A stretch of 45,074 nt of DNA from a virus. The translations under genes and the position numbers were made by a program. This document shows positions 14,801 through 21,490 of the stretch, one piece after another (within the stretch, counting starts at the first letter, position 1; the number at the start of each line of letters is the position of its first letter). The stretch spans positions 1 through 45,074 of IMG/VR virus record IMGVR_UViG_3300020183_000145, one strand, 5' to 3'. The notes beneath the pieces were generated by a model, which was not told the origin of the DNA, made no database searches, and was given only the letters and a program-made list of their open reading frames with translations.

Positions 14801-15016
14801 CGAAGAAATTACTTTCCAATTTCTCGAAGTCAACGCATATTCTTTCAAACTTTCAAGCTCAACTTTCGCAAGCTCGATGTCTCTTTCGTCAACCTGCGTT
14901 TCAGTCAGCATTTCTCGCGTTTCTTTCGAGTAGTTCGGAGCAAATCCCAGCTTGTCGTAAAAGCCTAAAATCTGCTCGTTTAACTCTCTAAAGTCATTCA
15001 AAACTTGGCGCGACAT
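14795..15016 (-). CDS. Small acidic helical protein (73 aa)
   Basis: Acidic, helical protein of unknown family with a Glu/Leu-rich region (about residues 30-60). It overlaps the upstream gene by 23 bp. Its stop codon lies inside the 14765-14798 hairpin, so translation here and folding of RNA B compete. Confidence 0.65.
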   Translation of the reverse strand: MSRQVLNDFRELNEQILGFYDKLGFAPNYSKETREMLTETQVDERDIELAKVELESLKEYALTSRNWKVISSA

Positions 15017-15290
15017 AAATTTGATTTGTTAAAATTTCTTCGATGTTGTCAAATTGGGACACTTCAATACATTTTAAAAAGTTCCATTCTCTTTTTGTTT
15101 GCCATTTTAACTCGCAAAGACGGTAACCCAATAATCCCGAAAGCACTACAGCGAGCAGCACTAGCGAGATTTGAGCAAATCCAGGAGAGACCTCAAATCT
15201 TTCTCTAGCTTGTAAGCTCTTTTGCGTTGCTTGTTTATTGACGCGGTTAGTTTGTGCTTTTTTTCCAAGAGTTTGATGATTTTTTTGCAT
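14994..15290 (-). CDS. Single-pass membrane protein (98 aa)
   Basis: Basic N-terminus, then one membrane segment (about residues 35-55: GFAQISLVLLAVVLSGLLGY) and a polar C-terminal domain. The frame opens to 15338, but that would overlap the preceding gene, so the ATG at 15290 is preferred. The layout (short cytoplasmic basic part, one membrane pass, soluble tail) resembles an anchored inhibitor or spanin, but no family is recognised. Confidence 0.65.
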   Translation of the reverse strand: MQKNHQTLGKKAQTNRVNKQATQKSLQARERFEVSPGFAQISLVLLAVVLSGLLGYRLCELKWQTKREWNFLKCIEVSQFDNIEEILTNQIYVAPSFE

Positions 15291-15309
15291 GTTTCGTTTT
15301 TCATAAAAG

Positions 15310-15873
15310 TTAAAGTTGTGATTGATTCCAGATTTCAAGGGGCAGTGCTTGGCGACAAATATCGGCTGTTAGTTTTCTATTGCGCTTCCTCGCATCATCA
15401 GCATGATCAGCAGCATTAGCAGCGGCAGCATGATCAGCAGCAGCATTAGCAGCTCGAGCTGCATTAACGGCATCGGCAGCAGCGTAAGCAGCAGCATAAG
15501 CAGCACGAGCAGCAAAAGCAGCAGCAAAAGCAGCATCATCATAATAAGCAGCGGCAGCATGATAAGCAGCTCGAGCTGCACAATTTAACTCCTCTTTTGT
15601 CGCTTCATTCTTTGCGAATTTTAAAGCAACGTCTATTGCGTTCGTGCTGCGCTCATCTTTCATCAAATGTCTAACTGTATTTGCGCAAAGTGCTTTTGCT
15701 TCTGTTAATTTCGTCAAGTCATCAGAATTAGTTCTAGCGAAAAGCCATAAAATCCAGCCTCCTTTTTCACAAGTGTTAAGAAATTGTTCAAGCGTTAAAT
15801 CTTTCGCGAATTCAAAGCCTTCAGAGCCGGCATTGTTTTCTTTTAAAAATTTTTCTAAAGTTTTCATTTTCAT
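15310..15873 (-). CDS. Alanine-rich repeat phage protein (187 aa)
   Basis: The N-terminal domain (about 1-95) contains CEKGGWILWLFAR and an AKALCANTVRHL block, recurring in a broad family of phage and bacterial proteins of unknown role. Residues 96-160 are a low-complexity run of AARAAY, AADA and AANA units encoded by GCA-type repeats (plus-strand positions about 15395-15590). The repeat probably forms long helices. Two ATGs at the start (MKMK); the first overlaps the stop of the upstream HTH gene as ATGA. Confidence 0.8.
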   Translation of the reverse strand: MKMKTLEKFLKENNAGSEGFEFAKDLTLEQFLNTCEKGGWILWLFARTNSDDLTKLTEAKALCANTVRHLMKDERSTNAIDVALKFAKNEATKEELNCAARAAYHAAAAYYDDAAFAAAFAARAAYAAAYAAADAVNAARAANAAADHAAAANAADHADDARKRNRKLTADICRQALPLEIWNQSQL

Positions 15874-15998
15874 TTGAATTTAAGTTTAGTTGAATTTTTT
15901 GGTCTCCCGCGTTTTGCAGAAATTCCAAGCGACTTTCGATAGCGAAGAATTGTATGCCGGCTAACTTTGTAGTGATGAGCCAACTCTTCATCGGTCAT
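15870..15998 (-). CDS. Small HTH / AT-hook DNA-binding protein (42 aa, possibly 58)
   Basis: Residues MTDEELAHHYKVSRHTILRY form a compact helix-turn-helix, followed by an AT-hook core KRGRPK. In frame upstream, TTG at 16046 would give a 58-aa form with an extra helix (KNLAAFTKFAGF). The ATG at 15998 has GGGA before it. It overlaps the next gene as ATGA. Likely a small regulator of early genes. Confidence 0.65.
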   Translation of the reverse strand: MTDEELAHHYKVSRHTILRYRKSLGISAKRGRPKNSTKLKFK

Positions 15999-16032
15999 AA
16001 ATCCCGCAAATTTTGTGAAAGCCGCCAAGTTT

Positions 16033-16125
16033 TTAGTTTTCAAGATAATCCAAAATTTGTTGTTGAATTTGCTCGAAACGCTTACGCGCTCTAAGCTCGA
16101 AAAGAATTTTTGAAATTAGTTTCAT
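16033..16125 (-). CDS. Possible 30-aa basic peptide
   Basis: Short ORF (MKLISKILFELRARKRFEQI...) lying between the membrane peptide gene and the HTH gene with no extra spacing. One basic amphipathic helix. Real status uncertain; supported only by tight packing. Confidence 0.35.
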   Translation of the reverse strand: MKLISKILFELRARKRFEQIQQQILDYLEN

Positions 16126-16126
16126 A

Positions 16127-16282
16127 CTAAAGATAATTAAGAATTGACAAAACCATCAAACAAGATAGCGCCCAAAGTAGCAAAATTATTAAAGCGCAAA
16201 AAATTAAATCGACTAGATAATATTGCTGTAAAATAAATTTTTTAGTTTTGTTTTTTAGCTTTTTTGTTTTTTTTAATTTCAT
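16127..16282 (-). CDS. Single-pass membrane peptide (51 aa)
   Basis: A 51-codon ORF. The lysine-rich N-terminus (about 15 residues) is followed by one long hydrophobic segment (VDLIFCALIILLLWALSCLM). ATG overlaps the upstream stop as ATGA. Positive-inside rule suggests the N-terminus is cytoplasmic. Possibly a toxin-like or superinfection membrane peptide; no direct evidence. Confidence 0.6.
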   Translation of the reverse strand: MKLKKTKKLKNKTKKFILQQYYLVDLIFCALIILLLWALSCLMVLSILNYL

Positions 16283-16482
16283 TTTTTTAAAAGTTGTTGA
16301 ATTGCTTCAAGTTTCGCTGCGACAGTCGCGCGATTGCCTTTGCCTCGTTTTAACTCAGCTTTTGCAGTAAGCGCCGCACTTTCAAGAGCTTCGCGAGTCG
16401 GCCAATATTTACTCGCGTTTTTGATCCAGAAATCAACATTTGCCGATTTTTGGACATTTCCGTCAAAAAATCTCAAAGCCAC
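16279..16482 (-). CDS. Small basic hypothetical protein (67 aa)
   Basis: Alanine- and lysine-rich helical protein without known motifs. It overlaps the upstream 64-aa gene by 10 bp and the downstream membrane peptide by 4 bp. Part of the rightmost cluster of early small genes. Confidence 0.65.
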   Translation of the reverse strand: MALRFFDGNVQKSANVDFWIKNASKYWPTREALESAALTAKAELKRGKGNRATVAAKLEAIQQLLKK

Positions 16483-16667
16483 AAAATCTTGCCTGCAAAA
16501 GACCGGTGAGCGCGGATAATTTTATCGCCTTTTTTGATTTCGACCGAGTCAAAGCCGCAAATTTCAATCAGTTTCTTCGCTGTTCTTTTCGCTAGAAATC
16601 TAAAAAAGAAAGAATCGCTTAAAGATTGAGTGCCCGCGCGCGCTGTTAGTTGATATTTGATTTTCAT
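16473..16667 (-). CDS. Small basic hypothetical protein (64 aa)
   Basis: Basic protein with an FFFRFLAKRTAKKLIE helix and a short beta-like C-terminus. Its start overlaps the upstream stop as ATGA. No family recognised. Confidence 0.65.
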   Translation of the reverse strand: MKIKYQLTARAGTQSLSDSFFFRFLAKRTAKKLIEICGFDSVEIKKGDKIIRAHRSFAGKILWL

Positions 16668-16834
16668 TTTGTTGATTGTTGTTTAAATTTTGGCGCGTAT
16701 TCGATTTGCTCGACGACGCAACTTTTCGTGTAAATTTTCAAACCTTCGCAATTTTCGCGCGCCCACTTTTCGCGCTCGGCTGAAGTCGTCGCGATCCAAA
16801 TTAATAAAAATTTAGCTAACATTGTTTTTTTCAT
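16664..16834 (-). CDS. Small two-cysteine protein (56 aa)
   Basis: A 56-codon ORF, MKKTMLAKFLLIWIATTSAE then REKWARENCEG. The first 18 residues are weakly signal-like, and two Cys lie 14 residues apart in the remainder. It is either a secreted two-Cys peptide or a small cytosolic domain. TGA overlaps the next ATG. Confidence 0.55.
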   Translation of the reverse strand: MKKTMLAKFLLIWIATTSAEREKWARENCEGLKIYTKSCVVEQIEYAPKFKQQSTK

Positions 16835-16841
16835 AGTTTTA

Positions 16842-16876
16842 TTTTTTTAATTAATTGATTCAAAAGTTGCGATTTT
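16842..16876. repeat. 35-bp direct repeat, copy 1
   Basis: Exact copy of 17761-17795 (T7, AATTAATTGATTCAAAAG, then TTGCGATTTT). It covers the end of a 22-aa ORF and matches the end of the 98-aa gene, so both finish KIATFESIN. Similarity extends a few bases further with one mismatch. Confidence 0.85.
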
Positions 16877-16915
16877 ACCGTTGTCTTTACTCTTTGTTTT
16901 AAAGTGATAGATCAT
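16847..16915 (-). CDS. Possible 22-aa ORF, likely duplication remnant
   Basis: MIYHFKTKSKDNGKIATFES ending IN. Its last 10 codons derive from the 35-bp repeat that also forms the 3' end of the 98-aa gene at 17766. It may be a truncated copy left by recombination instead of a working gene. Confidence 0.3.
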   Translation of the reverse strand: MIYHFKTKSKDNGKIATFESIN

Positions 16916-16937
16916 AATTTTTTTTGATTGTTAGTTT

Positions 16938-17321
16938 TTAAAATGCGTAAAACGAAGCGTAAGGGCTTCCTGAAAAAATTATTGCCAAGATGTAGTTGCC
17001 GTTTGTGATAAGACTCTTTCCATTTGAAAACCTTACGTTTTCGAAAACAGCAAAAAAAGTTTCATTCTTAAAAGAGCCAGTTAAGCCAAAAAAGTCACAG
17101 TGTTCGCGTTGCTGCACAGGAGGTATTAACTCAGGTTTTATTATTTGTCCGACTCTGAGATCAGAATTTCTCAAAGTTACTCCGCAATCTTCTAAACCTT
17201 TCACTAGACAATAGGCCAATTTATCTAGGCTTGGGCTTTCTACAACGCTGAAAGTTTTGTAAAGCCATTTTTGCAAGTCTGCGCTTTGCGATAAATAAAC
17301 TTTTTCTATTTTTTGTCTCAT
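16938..17321 (-). CDS. Hypothetical phage protein (127 aa)
   Basis: A 127-residue soluble protein with mixed helical N-terminal and beta-rich C-terminal parts, containing VGQIIKPELIPP near the middle. No known family. It overlaps the upstream 80-aa gene by 4 bp. Confidence 0.7.
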   Translation of the reverse strand: MRQKIEKVYLSQSADLQKWLYKTFSVVESPSLDKLAYCLVKGLEDCGVTLRNSDLRVGQIIKPELIPPVQQREHCDFFGLTGSFKNETFFAVFENVRFSNGKSLITNGNYILAIIFSGSPYASFYAF

Positions 17322-17560
17322 AATTTTAGAGTTCTTTTTTTGCGCAAAATTCGAATTTTTAAGGTTTTGCCATTTTTATCATGAACAACGTTTAAGCGCT
17401 TAGAAAGCTCCTCGATTAAGATTGCTGAAGCTGTCGCCAAATCTTCTTCGATTAGCCATCGTTCGCGCATTCTTTTATCGATCACGCTCGCAAGCGAAAT
17501 TACCTCTAAGGCGTTGATCTCTTTGCGTTTGTCATGTAGGTTGATTAAGTTGTCCTTCAT
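17318..17560 (-). CDS. Small basic hypothetical protein (80 aa)
   Basis: Mixed-charge, helical, basic C-terminus (KTLKIRILRKKRTLKL). Coupled to the next gene by ATGA overlap. No recognised domain. Confidence 0.65.
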   Translation of the reverse strand: MKDNLINLHDKRKEINALEVISLASVIDKRMRERWLIEEDLATASAILIEELSKRLNVVHDKNGKTLKIRILRKKRTLKL

Positions 17561-17597
17561 AAGTTGATTTTAGTTATGTTGTTACGTTCTAAGTGAA

Positions 17598-17747
17598 TCA
17601 AAAGAGACTCGACTTTTCCGGCTTCGCGTCAGTGTAATTGTCAAAAACGCGGCTTTGGTTGTTTAGGTGATTACGTGCCAGGTATTTACCCTTAGCGATT
17701 AGTTCGATAGTGCCGTTAAGCAACTTTTTTGGCTGGTTTAATTGCAT
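17598..17747 (-). CDS. Small hypothetical protein (49 aa)
   Basis: A 49-codon ORF (MQLNQPKKLLNGTIELIAKG...) filling the gap between two longer genes on the same strand. No Shine-Dalgarno sequence is obvious. Composition is protein-like and codon use resembles its neighbours. Confidence 0.5.
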   Translation of the reverse strand: MQLNQPKKLLNGTIELIAKGKYLARNHLNNQSRVFDNYTDAKPEKSSLF

Positions 17748-17760
17748 GTGCTACGTTTTG

Positions 17761-17795
17761 TTTTTTTAATTAATTGATTCAAAAGTTGCGATTTT
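17761..17795. repeat. 35-bp direct repeat, copy 2
   Basis: Exact match to 16842-16876, overlapping the 3' end and downstream flank of the 98-aa gene. The 919-bp spacing spans three complete genes, which suggests a duplication or recombination scar. Confidence 0.85.
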
Positions 17796-18062
17796 CGCAA
17801 GTAGCTCATCAACTCGTCTTTTTCTGATAACCCCTAAAATTTTAGCTTCAAAATCAGCCAAGGCTTCTTTCATTCTCGTGAAAGATTCTGACATGGCATG
17901 TCCGGTTCTTTTCTCGATAACGACGAATTTTTTTGTTTGCGTTTTAATCAACGCAACTTCCAACTTATTGTCCATGTCCGTAAAAATCTTTTTAACTGCC
18001 AAACACTCAGCGGGAAAATGTTTTTGCTGAGCATAATCAAATTTTTGATATTTCATTGTCAT
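17766..18062 (-). CDS. Hypothetical phage protein (98 aa)
   Basis: Basic, helical 98-residue protein of unknown family, with a central beta strand pair (VALIKTQTKKFVVIEKRTG). It ends in KIATFESIN encoded by the 35-bp repeat. Part of the early gene cluster. Confidence 0.7.
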   Translation of the reverse strand: MTMKYQKFDYAQQKHFPAECLAVKKIFTDMDNKLEVALIKTQTKKFVVIEKRTGHAMSESFTRMKEALADFEAKILGVIRKRRVDELLAKIATFESIN

Positions 18063-18108
18063 TGTTTAAGTTTTTAAATTTTTAGTTGTAAATTAGCTTC
18101 TTTTAATT

Positions 18109-18723
18109 TTACGCCCCACAAGCATCCCTAGCGATATCGCGATCACAACCAGCGCGAAGAAGCGCATCATAATCCGTCTCTTCATGTCGATACTTTGCGC
18201 GCATCGCGCGGCGGAGACATTCATAAAAGCCAAGCTCTTCTAGATGTTCATTTGCATCGCCGCCGCGCATGTATTGCGCCATAATGCCTCCATTCTCGAA
18301 AGAGAAAGCGTAGGCACTCAGTGCCCTACCCAACCAGTTGTGATTAGCTTCGGCAATGTTTGATAAATTACGAGCTAAAACGCAAAAGTAGCGATGGTTC
18401 ACGTGCGGATTCTGTGAGTTCTCTTCCCTTATCTTTGCATCTTCTGCTTTCCTCTCAGCTCGTTTTTTCGCTGATTCTTCTGCTCGCGCCTTAGCTGCCG
18501 GATCGGTTGGCGCGGCTTTTAGCGCGGCTTTTAGCTCTTCGATTCGAGACGCATCAACTAAGTAAATAGTCGCCGTTTTGCGTGAGTAGCCCCGGCGCCA
18601 CTCCCACGTTGAAGCGTCCTCGATTTTCAAACCAATTTCAACACAAACTTTTTTGATTTTTGGAGAGATTGATTTTTTGTTAAGGGATTCCGCCAAGTTT
18701 ATCTTAGTTTTATTGTTTTCCAT
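18109..18723 (-). CDS. Hypothetical early protein with charged linker (204 aa)
   Basis: An N-terminal domain of about 70 residues (with ATIYLVDASRIEELKAALKA) is followed by an Ala/Arg/Glu-rich helical linker (about 70-105) and a C-terminal domain with two His and several Trp/Tyr residues. Richer in GCG/CGC codons than the structural genes. The family is not recognised. Confidence 0.7.
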   Translation of the reverse strand: MENNKTKINLAESLNKKSISPKIKKVCVEIGLKIEDASTWEWRRGYSRKTATIYLVDASRIEELKAALKAAPTDPAAKARAEESAKKRAERKAEDAKIREENSQNPHVNHRYFCVLARNLSNIAEANHNWLGRALSAYAFSFENGGIMAQYMRGGDANEHLEELGFYECLRRAMRAKYRHEETDYDALLRAGCDRDIARDACGA

Positions 18724-18736
18724 TTTTACCTCGTTT

Positions 18737-19018
18737 TTATTGTTTTGTTTTTTTGCTGAAAATTTTGAACGAATAAGTCATTCGATCAAAATAGTAGGAG
18801 TTCGCGCCGTTTTTGATCGCTTCGATTTCTGCGGCAACGTCAGCTTCGCTCGAATCGCTAAGCCCGCGATTCTGATCGCAATTCGCGATTCTGATCAACT
18901 CTTCGCGAGCTGCTGCGAATGCTTCTTTTTTTGCGCAAAATTCGAAGAAGTCATGAGAATTTGAAGCGTAACGTTCGCCAGTTTTTTGTTTGATGATTTG
19001 AATTCTGAAATGCTTCAT
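18737..19018 (-). CDS. Hypothetical early protein (93 aa)
   Basis: A 93-residue protein with an acidic, alanine-rich helix in the centre and a basic, aromatic C-terminus. Lies second after the early promoter. No motif recognised. Confidence 0.7.
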   Translation of the reverse strand: MKHFRIQIIKQKTGERYASNSHDFFEFCAKKEAFAAAREELIRIANCDQNRGLSDSSEADVAAEIEAIKNGANSYYFDRMTYSFKIFSKKTKQ

Positions 19019-19034
19019 TTTGTTTCCCCTTTTT

Positions 19035-19232
19035 TTAGTTTTTTATGATTTTCGCTTTAAGTTTAGTGTTAATTTCTAACTGTGAATTGTCTTCAAATTT
19101 CAATCTATCAACTATGCAACCAAATCTTAGCTTAGCCGCTTCACGCGCTTGATGAGCTAAGAAAATTTTGGCATCAATGTCATCAGCTTTGTTGATTCTT
19201 GATTGGAATTGTTGAGCGATAGTCTTTTTCAT
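19035..19232 (-). CDS. First gene of the leftward early operon (65 aa)
   Basis: Helical, basic 65-aa protein (MKKTIAQQFQSRINKADDID...). It is the first ORF downstream of the strong promoter at 19291-19320, with AAGGAAA before its ATG. Early first genes often alter host transcription or block defences, but nothing here identifies the function. Confidence 0.65.
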   Translation of the reverse strand: MKKTIAQQFQSRINKADDIDAKIFLAHQAREAAKLRFGCIVDRLKFEDNSQLEINTKLKAKIIKN

Positions 19233-19290
19233 TTTGTTTCCTTATTTGCTTTTGATTTACTCGAGCGCTTGAGTGCGTTTCGATGAAGTC

Positions 19291-19320
19291 ACTATAACAC
19301 ACACGAAAATAAAGATGCAA
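19291..19320 (-). promoter_or_regulatory. Leftward early promoter (extended -10)
   Basis: On the minus strand, TGTTATAGT gives an extended -10 (TATAGT at 19291-19296 with TG one base further upstream). TTGCAT (19315-19320) forms a weak -35 with an 18-bp spacer. The predicted start near 19284 leaves a leader of about 50 nt before the 65-aa gene. A second TTGCAT lies further upstream. Confidence 0.6.
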
Positions 19321-19329
19321 CAATTATTT

Positions 19330-19990
19330 TAACATTTAATGCAACATTTATTAAGAGTGATGGAACCAGCAACGGCGCGGCTCGAGAGGGTGTGAGACGG
19401 CGGGAGGCCAACGGAGACTTGGTATTTGAGAGACTGAGACGCGGGAAACGTTGAGCGAGTAAGGCTGGCGGACTTCGAAAAAATGAAAACCAAAAAAAAG
19501 ATGAAAAAAGAATTGGCGCGGCAATATGACGTTGCTGCGAATGAGTTGCGCAGTTGAGTCGAGCTGATTGTCGAAAAATGATGTCAATAAAAAAATGAAA
19601 AAAAAATGCAGGAGGGAAAAGTTGTATCAGATTGGGAAAGCCGCGAAGCGGCTTCGGGTGCGAACAGATGAAGCGGATTGATGTGAGGAGTGATGATGTG
19701 ATTTGATGATGTGAGGAGTGATGATGTGTTTGGTTGGGTTTGAGAAAAAAAATAATCAATCACCAATTTTATTTCAAAAAAAGTTGGAGGCTTCGCAAAA
19801 TTTCAAAGCGTCAATCGTTGAATCGTAAATTCTGCAATCAGCTGATCGAGTCGAAAAAGTTGGAGTTACTTTACATAATCTGTCTTATGTTGGTTGGAAA
19901 AATGGCGGAAAAAGGGGGTGGGTTAAAGTATTGAGAGAGTAAGACGCAGAACATTGTAACCCCCCACATACCCCCACAAAATTTTTTTAA
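19330..19990. other. Purine-rich gene-poor region with 21-bp repeats
   Basis: The plus strand is strikingly G+A rich and no convincing gene is seen on either strand. The exact direct repeat GATGTGAGGAGTGATGATGT (plus G) occurs at 19680-19700 and 19708-19728. A perfect hairpin GCCGC-GAA-GCGGC lies at 19640-19652. Short plus-strand frames resemble helix-turn-helix proteins but are interrupted by TGA. Possible origin of replication, or a decayed gene block. Confidence 0.5.
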
Positions 19991-20052
19991 AAATCATCAC
20001 CTGCTTTACGGGCTTAGTTTGGACGTAGTAATCCCTTGCCCAAGAATTGATT

Positions 20053-20097
20053 AAAAAAAAGAGTAATACCCCGAATTTCTTCAGAATATTACTCTTT
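20053..20097 (-). terminator. Rho-independent terminator of RNA C
   Basis: On the minus strand, AAAGAGTAATA (20087-20097) pairs with TATTACTCTTT (20058-20068), an 11-bp stem with an 18-nt loop, followed by a continuous T run (A8 at 20053-20060 on plus). The stem is AT-rich but the U-tract is strong. This fixes the direction of the RNA. Confidence 0.7.
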
Positions 20098-20441
20098 AGG
20101 ATTATGTGCCTCTCTAGGAGAGGTGTAGCTAGTAAAGGAAACTGTAGTTTTTCAACAGTGGGAAGGCTCTCTATGTTAACCCCATTGAATTCCTGTAATT
20201 TTGCCCTTCGGCAACGAGCGTCGATCTCTATCTCTTCTTGGGTGTAGCTTACTAACAACATCACCCAAGCCATAGGCGCGTTTATGCTATGGTCTATTTT
20301 TACCAACAGAGAGGATTCTGACGGGCTTATGTGGTGATTGAATCCTGCCCTTAGTTATTGATCCTGGCAAGTTTCTCGGAGTCTCCCTCCCACTAGAACC
20401 ATACATGCATTTCGTTTTTTTGTTGGCCGCATATCAATAAC
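20053..20441 (-). ncRNA. Candidate structured RNA C (~390 nt) in the divergent region
   Basis: No credible gene. Helices: 20354-20362 with 20433-20441 (GTTATTGAT, 9 bp, closing the 5' part); 20312-20318 with 20340-20346 (AGGATTC, 7 bp) crossed by GGGC 20322-20325 with GCCC 20347-20350, forming an H-type pseudoknot; 20270-20275 with 20287-20292; 20237-20244 with 20262-20269 (CTTGGGTG, 8 bp); 20201-20205 with 20210-20214; 20109-20114 with 20118-20123. It ends at a U-tract terminator. A minus-strand TTGACT at 20471-20476 would place the start near 20441, matching the outermost helix. Family unknown. Confidence 0.6.
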
Positions 20442-20447
20442 TTGTTT

Positions 20448-20476
20448 CAAAATGGGAAAAGGTTGCGAAAAGTCAA
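20448..20476 (-). promoter_or_regulatory. Possible promoter of RNA C
   Basis: TTGACT on the minus strand (20471-20476) is a good -35. The -10 at the expected distance (around 20448-20453, ATTTTG) is poor, so a phage activator or a non-standard sigma factor may be needed. A 6-bp inverted repeat CAAGAT (20474-20479) with ATCTTG (20496-20501) overlaps it. Confidence 0.35.
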
Positions 20477-20547
20477 GATTATTTTTTTGTTGATTATCTT
20501 GGATTGGGTTTTAGGTTACTGAAGACTTAGTCTAAGAAGGGAGTTAC

Positions 20548-20919
20548 ATGAAAAAACAAAATAAAGTTAAAAAGCCCGCCCAAGCCTTTAGGAAAGTAAA
20601 AATCGGCGATGAAATTTACTGTTTTAAATATGGGATTAGAGTATTTAAGGTTTTGGATATTTCATTATCTGAGAAATATAGCGAACCACTAGCATATCTT
20701 TGTGAGTCAGATGGCGAGATAGTAACAATAAGTAAAGAGGAGATTATCCACTTTGCCGATGAAATTGATCACAAAATTCTTTCTGAATACCTTGATAAAA
20801 AATTAAACATGGCGACCAAAAAAACAGTTATAGCTTTGGCTCATATCAAGAAAGTTTATTGGTTACTATTTGGTATGTCGGTTTGTTTAACTGTGCTGTC
20901 TTTAATTAATCTATTATGA
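20548..20919 (+). CDS. C-terminally membrane-anchored protein (123 aa)
   Basis: First gene of the rightward arm. A soluble N-terminal region of about 95 residues with a basic start precedes one C-terminal membrane segment (about 103-123: VYWLLFGMSVCLTVLSLINL). GGGAG precedes the ATG, and a small palindrome CTTAGTCTAAG sits just before it. Overlaps the next gene as ATGA. Function unknown. Confidence 0.7.
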   Translation: MKKQNKVKKPAQAFRKVKIGDEIYCFKYGIRVFKVLDISLSEKYSEPLAYLCESDGEIVTISKEEIIHFADEIDHKILSEYLDKKLNMATKKTVIALAHIKKVYWLLFGMSVCLTVLSLINLL

Positions 20920-21107
20920 AGCCAAGAATAACATTTACTTACAACGTTCAGACCGATCAAACTAAAACAGAGTTTTCTAGCGATTTCTCTAAACTTAGTT
21001 TTATCCAGCAATTGGATTTTCTTCAAGACATGTATATTCGCGTGTCTTTGGAGTATGATAAGAGGTTAAAAGCAACAACAAAACAGAAGAGAAAGGGTGT
21101 TTATTAG
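20916..21107 (+). CDS. Small hypothetical protein (63 aa)
   Basis: A 63-residue protein with a helical middle (FIQQLDFLQDMYIRVSLEYD) and a basic tail. Coupled upstream by ATGA and overlapping the next GTG-started gene by 11 bp. Confidence 0.65.
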   Translation: MKPRITFTYNVQTDQTKTEFSSDFSKLSFIQQLDFLQDMYIRVSLEYDKRLKATTKQKRKGVY

Positions 21108-21342
21108 AAGTTCCACAGCTATCAACGACTGCCTCATTGCTTTAGATACGATTGGCTTTGTCAAAAAAGAGGATTTTGATTCTAACTTTAAAGCCTGCAA
21201 TGGGATTGGATTTTATTTTAAGGTAGAAACAAATGGCAAATTTGCTGTGTTTCAATATAAATCACAAGAAGCCAGAGACAAAGCCTATGATGAACTCTGC
21301 GCTTTTCTTAACACTAACTACAAGTTGAGGGATTTTACTTGA
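21097..21342 (+). CDS. Small hypothetical protein, GTG start (81 aa)
   Basis: An 81-residue protein of alpha/beta appearance with an aromatic core (GIGFYFKVETNGKFAVFQYK). The GTG start follows AGAGAAAGGGT. The stop is TGA, which helps show that TGA is not recoded in this phage. Family unknown. Confidence 0.65.
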   Translation: MFIRSSTAINDCLIALDTIGFVKKEDFDSNFKACNGIGFYFKVETNGKFAVFQYKSQEARDKAYDELCAFLNTNYKLRDFT

Positions 21343-21490
21343 CTTATTGGTTATCTCTAAAATCCTTGCATGGGTTCTTTATGGGATTTTAAGACTAAAG
21401 TGGCCTCGATGCTCTTTTTAGAGTTAAAATGTTCTTTTTTCGATTTTTCATACATCAATTAAGGCAAAAATCCCCACATCACAAAAACAC
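21343..21490 (+). terminator. Intergenic gap with a weak stem-loop
   Basis: AAAATCC (21359-21365) pairs with GGATTTT (21384-21390) across an 18-nt loop, without a clear U-tract. The remaining bases up to the small terminase gene are AT-rich with no recognised promoter. It could partly separate the first three genes from the packaging operon. Confidence 0.3.

Noticed and set aside
15369-15588. Leucine- and serine-rich frames over the alanine repeat on other frames and strand
   Set aside because: They are repeat shadows of the Ala-coding tract.
19292-19759. 155-aa minus-strand frame in the purine-rich region
   Set aside because: Its Ser/Phe/Pro/Leu-rich, His-rich composition is what the reverse of a GA-rich strand gives by chance. 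It also opposes the early promoter and has no ribosome binding site.
19330-19990. Genome-wide UGA reassignment
   Set aside because: TGA clearly ends several coupled genes as ATGA overlaps (20919, 30330, 30710) and the 81-aa gene at 21342, so the standard code applies.
19923-20306. 127-aa minus-strand frame across RNA C
   Set aside because: It runs through the terminator hairpin and all helices and has no ribosome binding site, so it is best explained as a chance frame in a structured RNA.
20477-20547. Sigma70 promoter for the rightward arm
   Set aside because: Only poor hexamers (TTGATT with TAGGTT) are present, so I do not call it; a phage- or activator-dependent promoter is possible.
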